A DNA stretch of 6,101 nucleotides from Bacteroidota bacterium (GTDB taxonomy: Bacteria; Bacteroidota; Bacteroidia; Bacteroidales; F082). Shown here in pieces: positions 5,942-6,101 of this stretch (positions are counted from its first letter, which is position 1; every line of letters begins with the position of its first letter). The translations under genes were made by a program, and so were the position numbers. Below the pieces are notes generated by a model. It saw nothing but the letters and a program-made list of their open reading frames with translations. It ran no database searches and was not told where the DNA came from. The stretch spans positions 1-6,101 of the forward strand of contig NYYH01000053.1 in NCBI GenBank assembly GCA_002686705.1, in the 5' to 3' direction.

Positions 5942-6101
5942 AACTACTTTATGTAAATTGGGGTGGGGGTTTGTGCTTCCCCCCGGGGGGGGGGTTATCC
6001 TCCTGGAGCATCCAATTCTTAGATCCCAATCAACCTGGTATTGAGCACCTCGTCGGTTACTTGGCAGACACAGTTGGTGGACTGACACAATCGTTCTATC
6101 A
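5942..6101. repeat. GC-rich repeat unit, copy C (runs to the window edge)
   Basis: This unit begins with AACTACTTTATGTAAAT (5942-5958), exactly 172 bases after copy B. It shares AATTGGGG, GGTTATCCTCC (5993-6003), GGAGCATCCA (6005-6014), ATCAA (6029-6033) and GAGCACCT (6043-6050) with the other copies. The minus strand keeps the coding ending as DEVLNTRLIGI*ELDAPGG*, with an in-frame TAA at 6019-6021 and a final TAA at 5995-5997. Similarity fades after about 6060. The window ends before another boundary motif, so the array may continue. Confidence 0.78.
5960..5984 (-). terminator. G/C hairpin of copy C
   Basis: GGGGG (5965-5969) pairs with CCCCC (5979-5983) across a nine-base loop, in the same position as the copy B hairpin. 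The sequence differs from copy B but the ability to fold is retained. Six C and ten G residues follow one another (5979-5994), so other pairings are possible. AATTTACAT follows on the minus strand. Confidence 0.4.

Noticed and set aside
28..5958. Integron attC sites
   Set aside because: The boundary motif does not match the RYYYAAC/GTTRRRY core pairs in the required arrangement, and no integrase gene is present. The operon is also far larger than a typical cassette and has its own likely promoter.
5777..6088. Open frame of 103 codons on the minus strand across copies B and C
   Set aside because: It spans the tandem repeats, and its internal similarity simply reflects the repeat period. The frame that matches the open copy A segment is a different one and carries stops. 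No ribosome binding site or recognisable domain.
28..6101. CRISPR array
   Set aside because: The units are 170-180 bp with diverged bodies and only a 17-bp constant motif; there are no short regular spacers and no cas genes.

Overview
The window reads as a bacterial, probably alphaproteobacterial, chromosome segment. The basis is indirect: the solute-binding protein, the two permeases, the Gfo/Idh oxidoreductase and the ThuA protein resemble sugar-uptake clusters common in rhizobia and AT-rich marine alphaproteobacteria. No taxonomic marker gene is present, so this is inference. The operon is strongly AT-rich, while both ends are clearly richer in GC. That contrast suggests either that the operon was acquired or that the GC-rich repeats invaded.

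Layout. (1) Positions 1-225 hold one GC-rich repeat unit of about 180 bp (copy A) plus the boundary motif AACTACTTTATGTAAAT. The minus strand of copy A has an open 43-codon segment ending in a stop. (2) Positions about 226-623 (+) are the C-terminal part of an IS30-family transposase, cut off at its 5' end at the repeat boundary and frameshifted by one base near 531-533. (3) Positions 660-5567 (-) are a five-gene operon. In transcription order it encodes a family 1 sugar-binding protein, a MalF-like permease, a MalG-like permease, a Gfo/Idh/MocA oxidoreductase and a ThuA-domain protein. (4) Positions 5568-5768 are the leader and probable promoter, including a second in-frame start with its own strong ribosome binding site. 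(5) Positions 5770-6101 hold two more repeat units (copies B and C, period 172 bp).

How the genes work together. The binding protein captures a sugar or glycoside in the periplasm, and the two permeases form the membrane channel of the importer. The oxidoreductase and the ThuA protein probably process the imported sugar in the cytoplasm. The gene content resembles the rhizobial trehalose/maltitol thuEFGKAB cluster, where a Gfo/Idh dehydrogenase (ThuB) and ThuA act by a 3-keto-sugar route. No ATP-binding subunit is encoded here, so the importer must borrow one from elsewhere or the gene has been lost. The substrate cannot be fixed from sequence.

The least explained part is the repeat family. 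The units share a 17-bp boundary motif, a G-rich/C-rich hairpin, and a decayed minus-strand coding segment with matching end codons. Identical copies of the boundary motif enclose the IS30 stub plus the whole sugar operon, as if this cargo sat in a slot of the repeat array. I could not name the family of the repeated coding segment.
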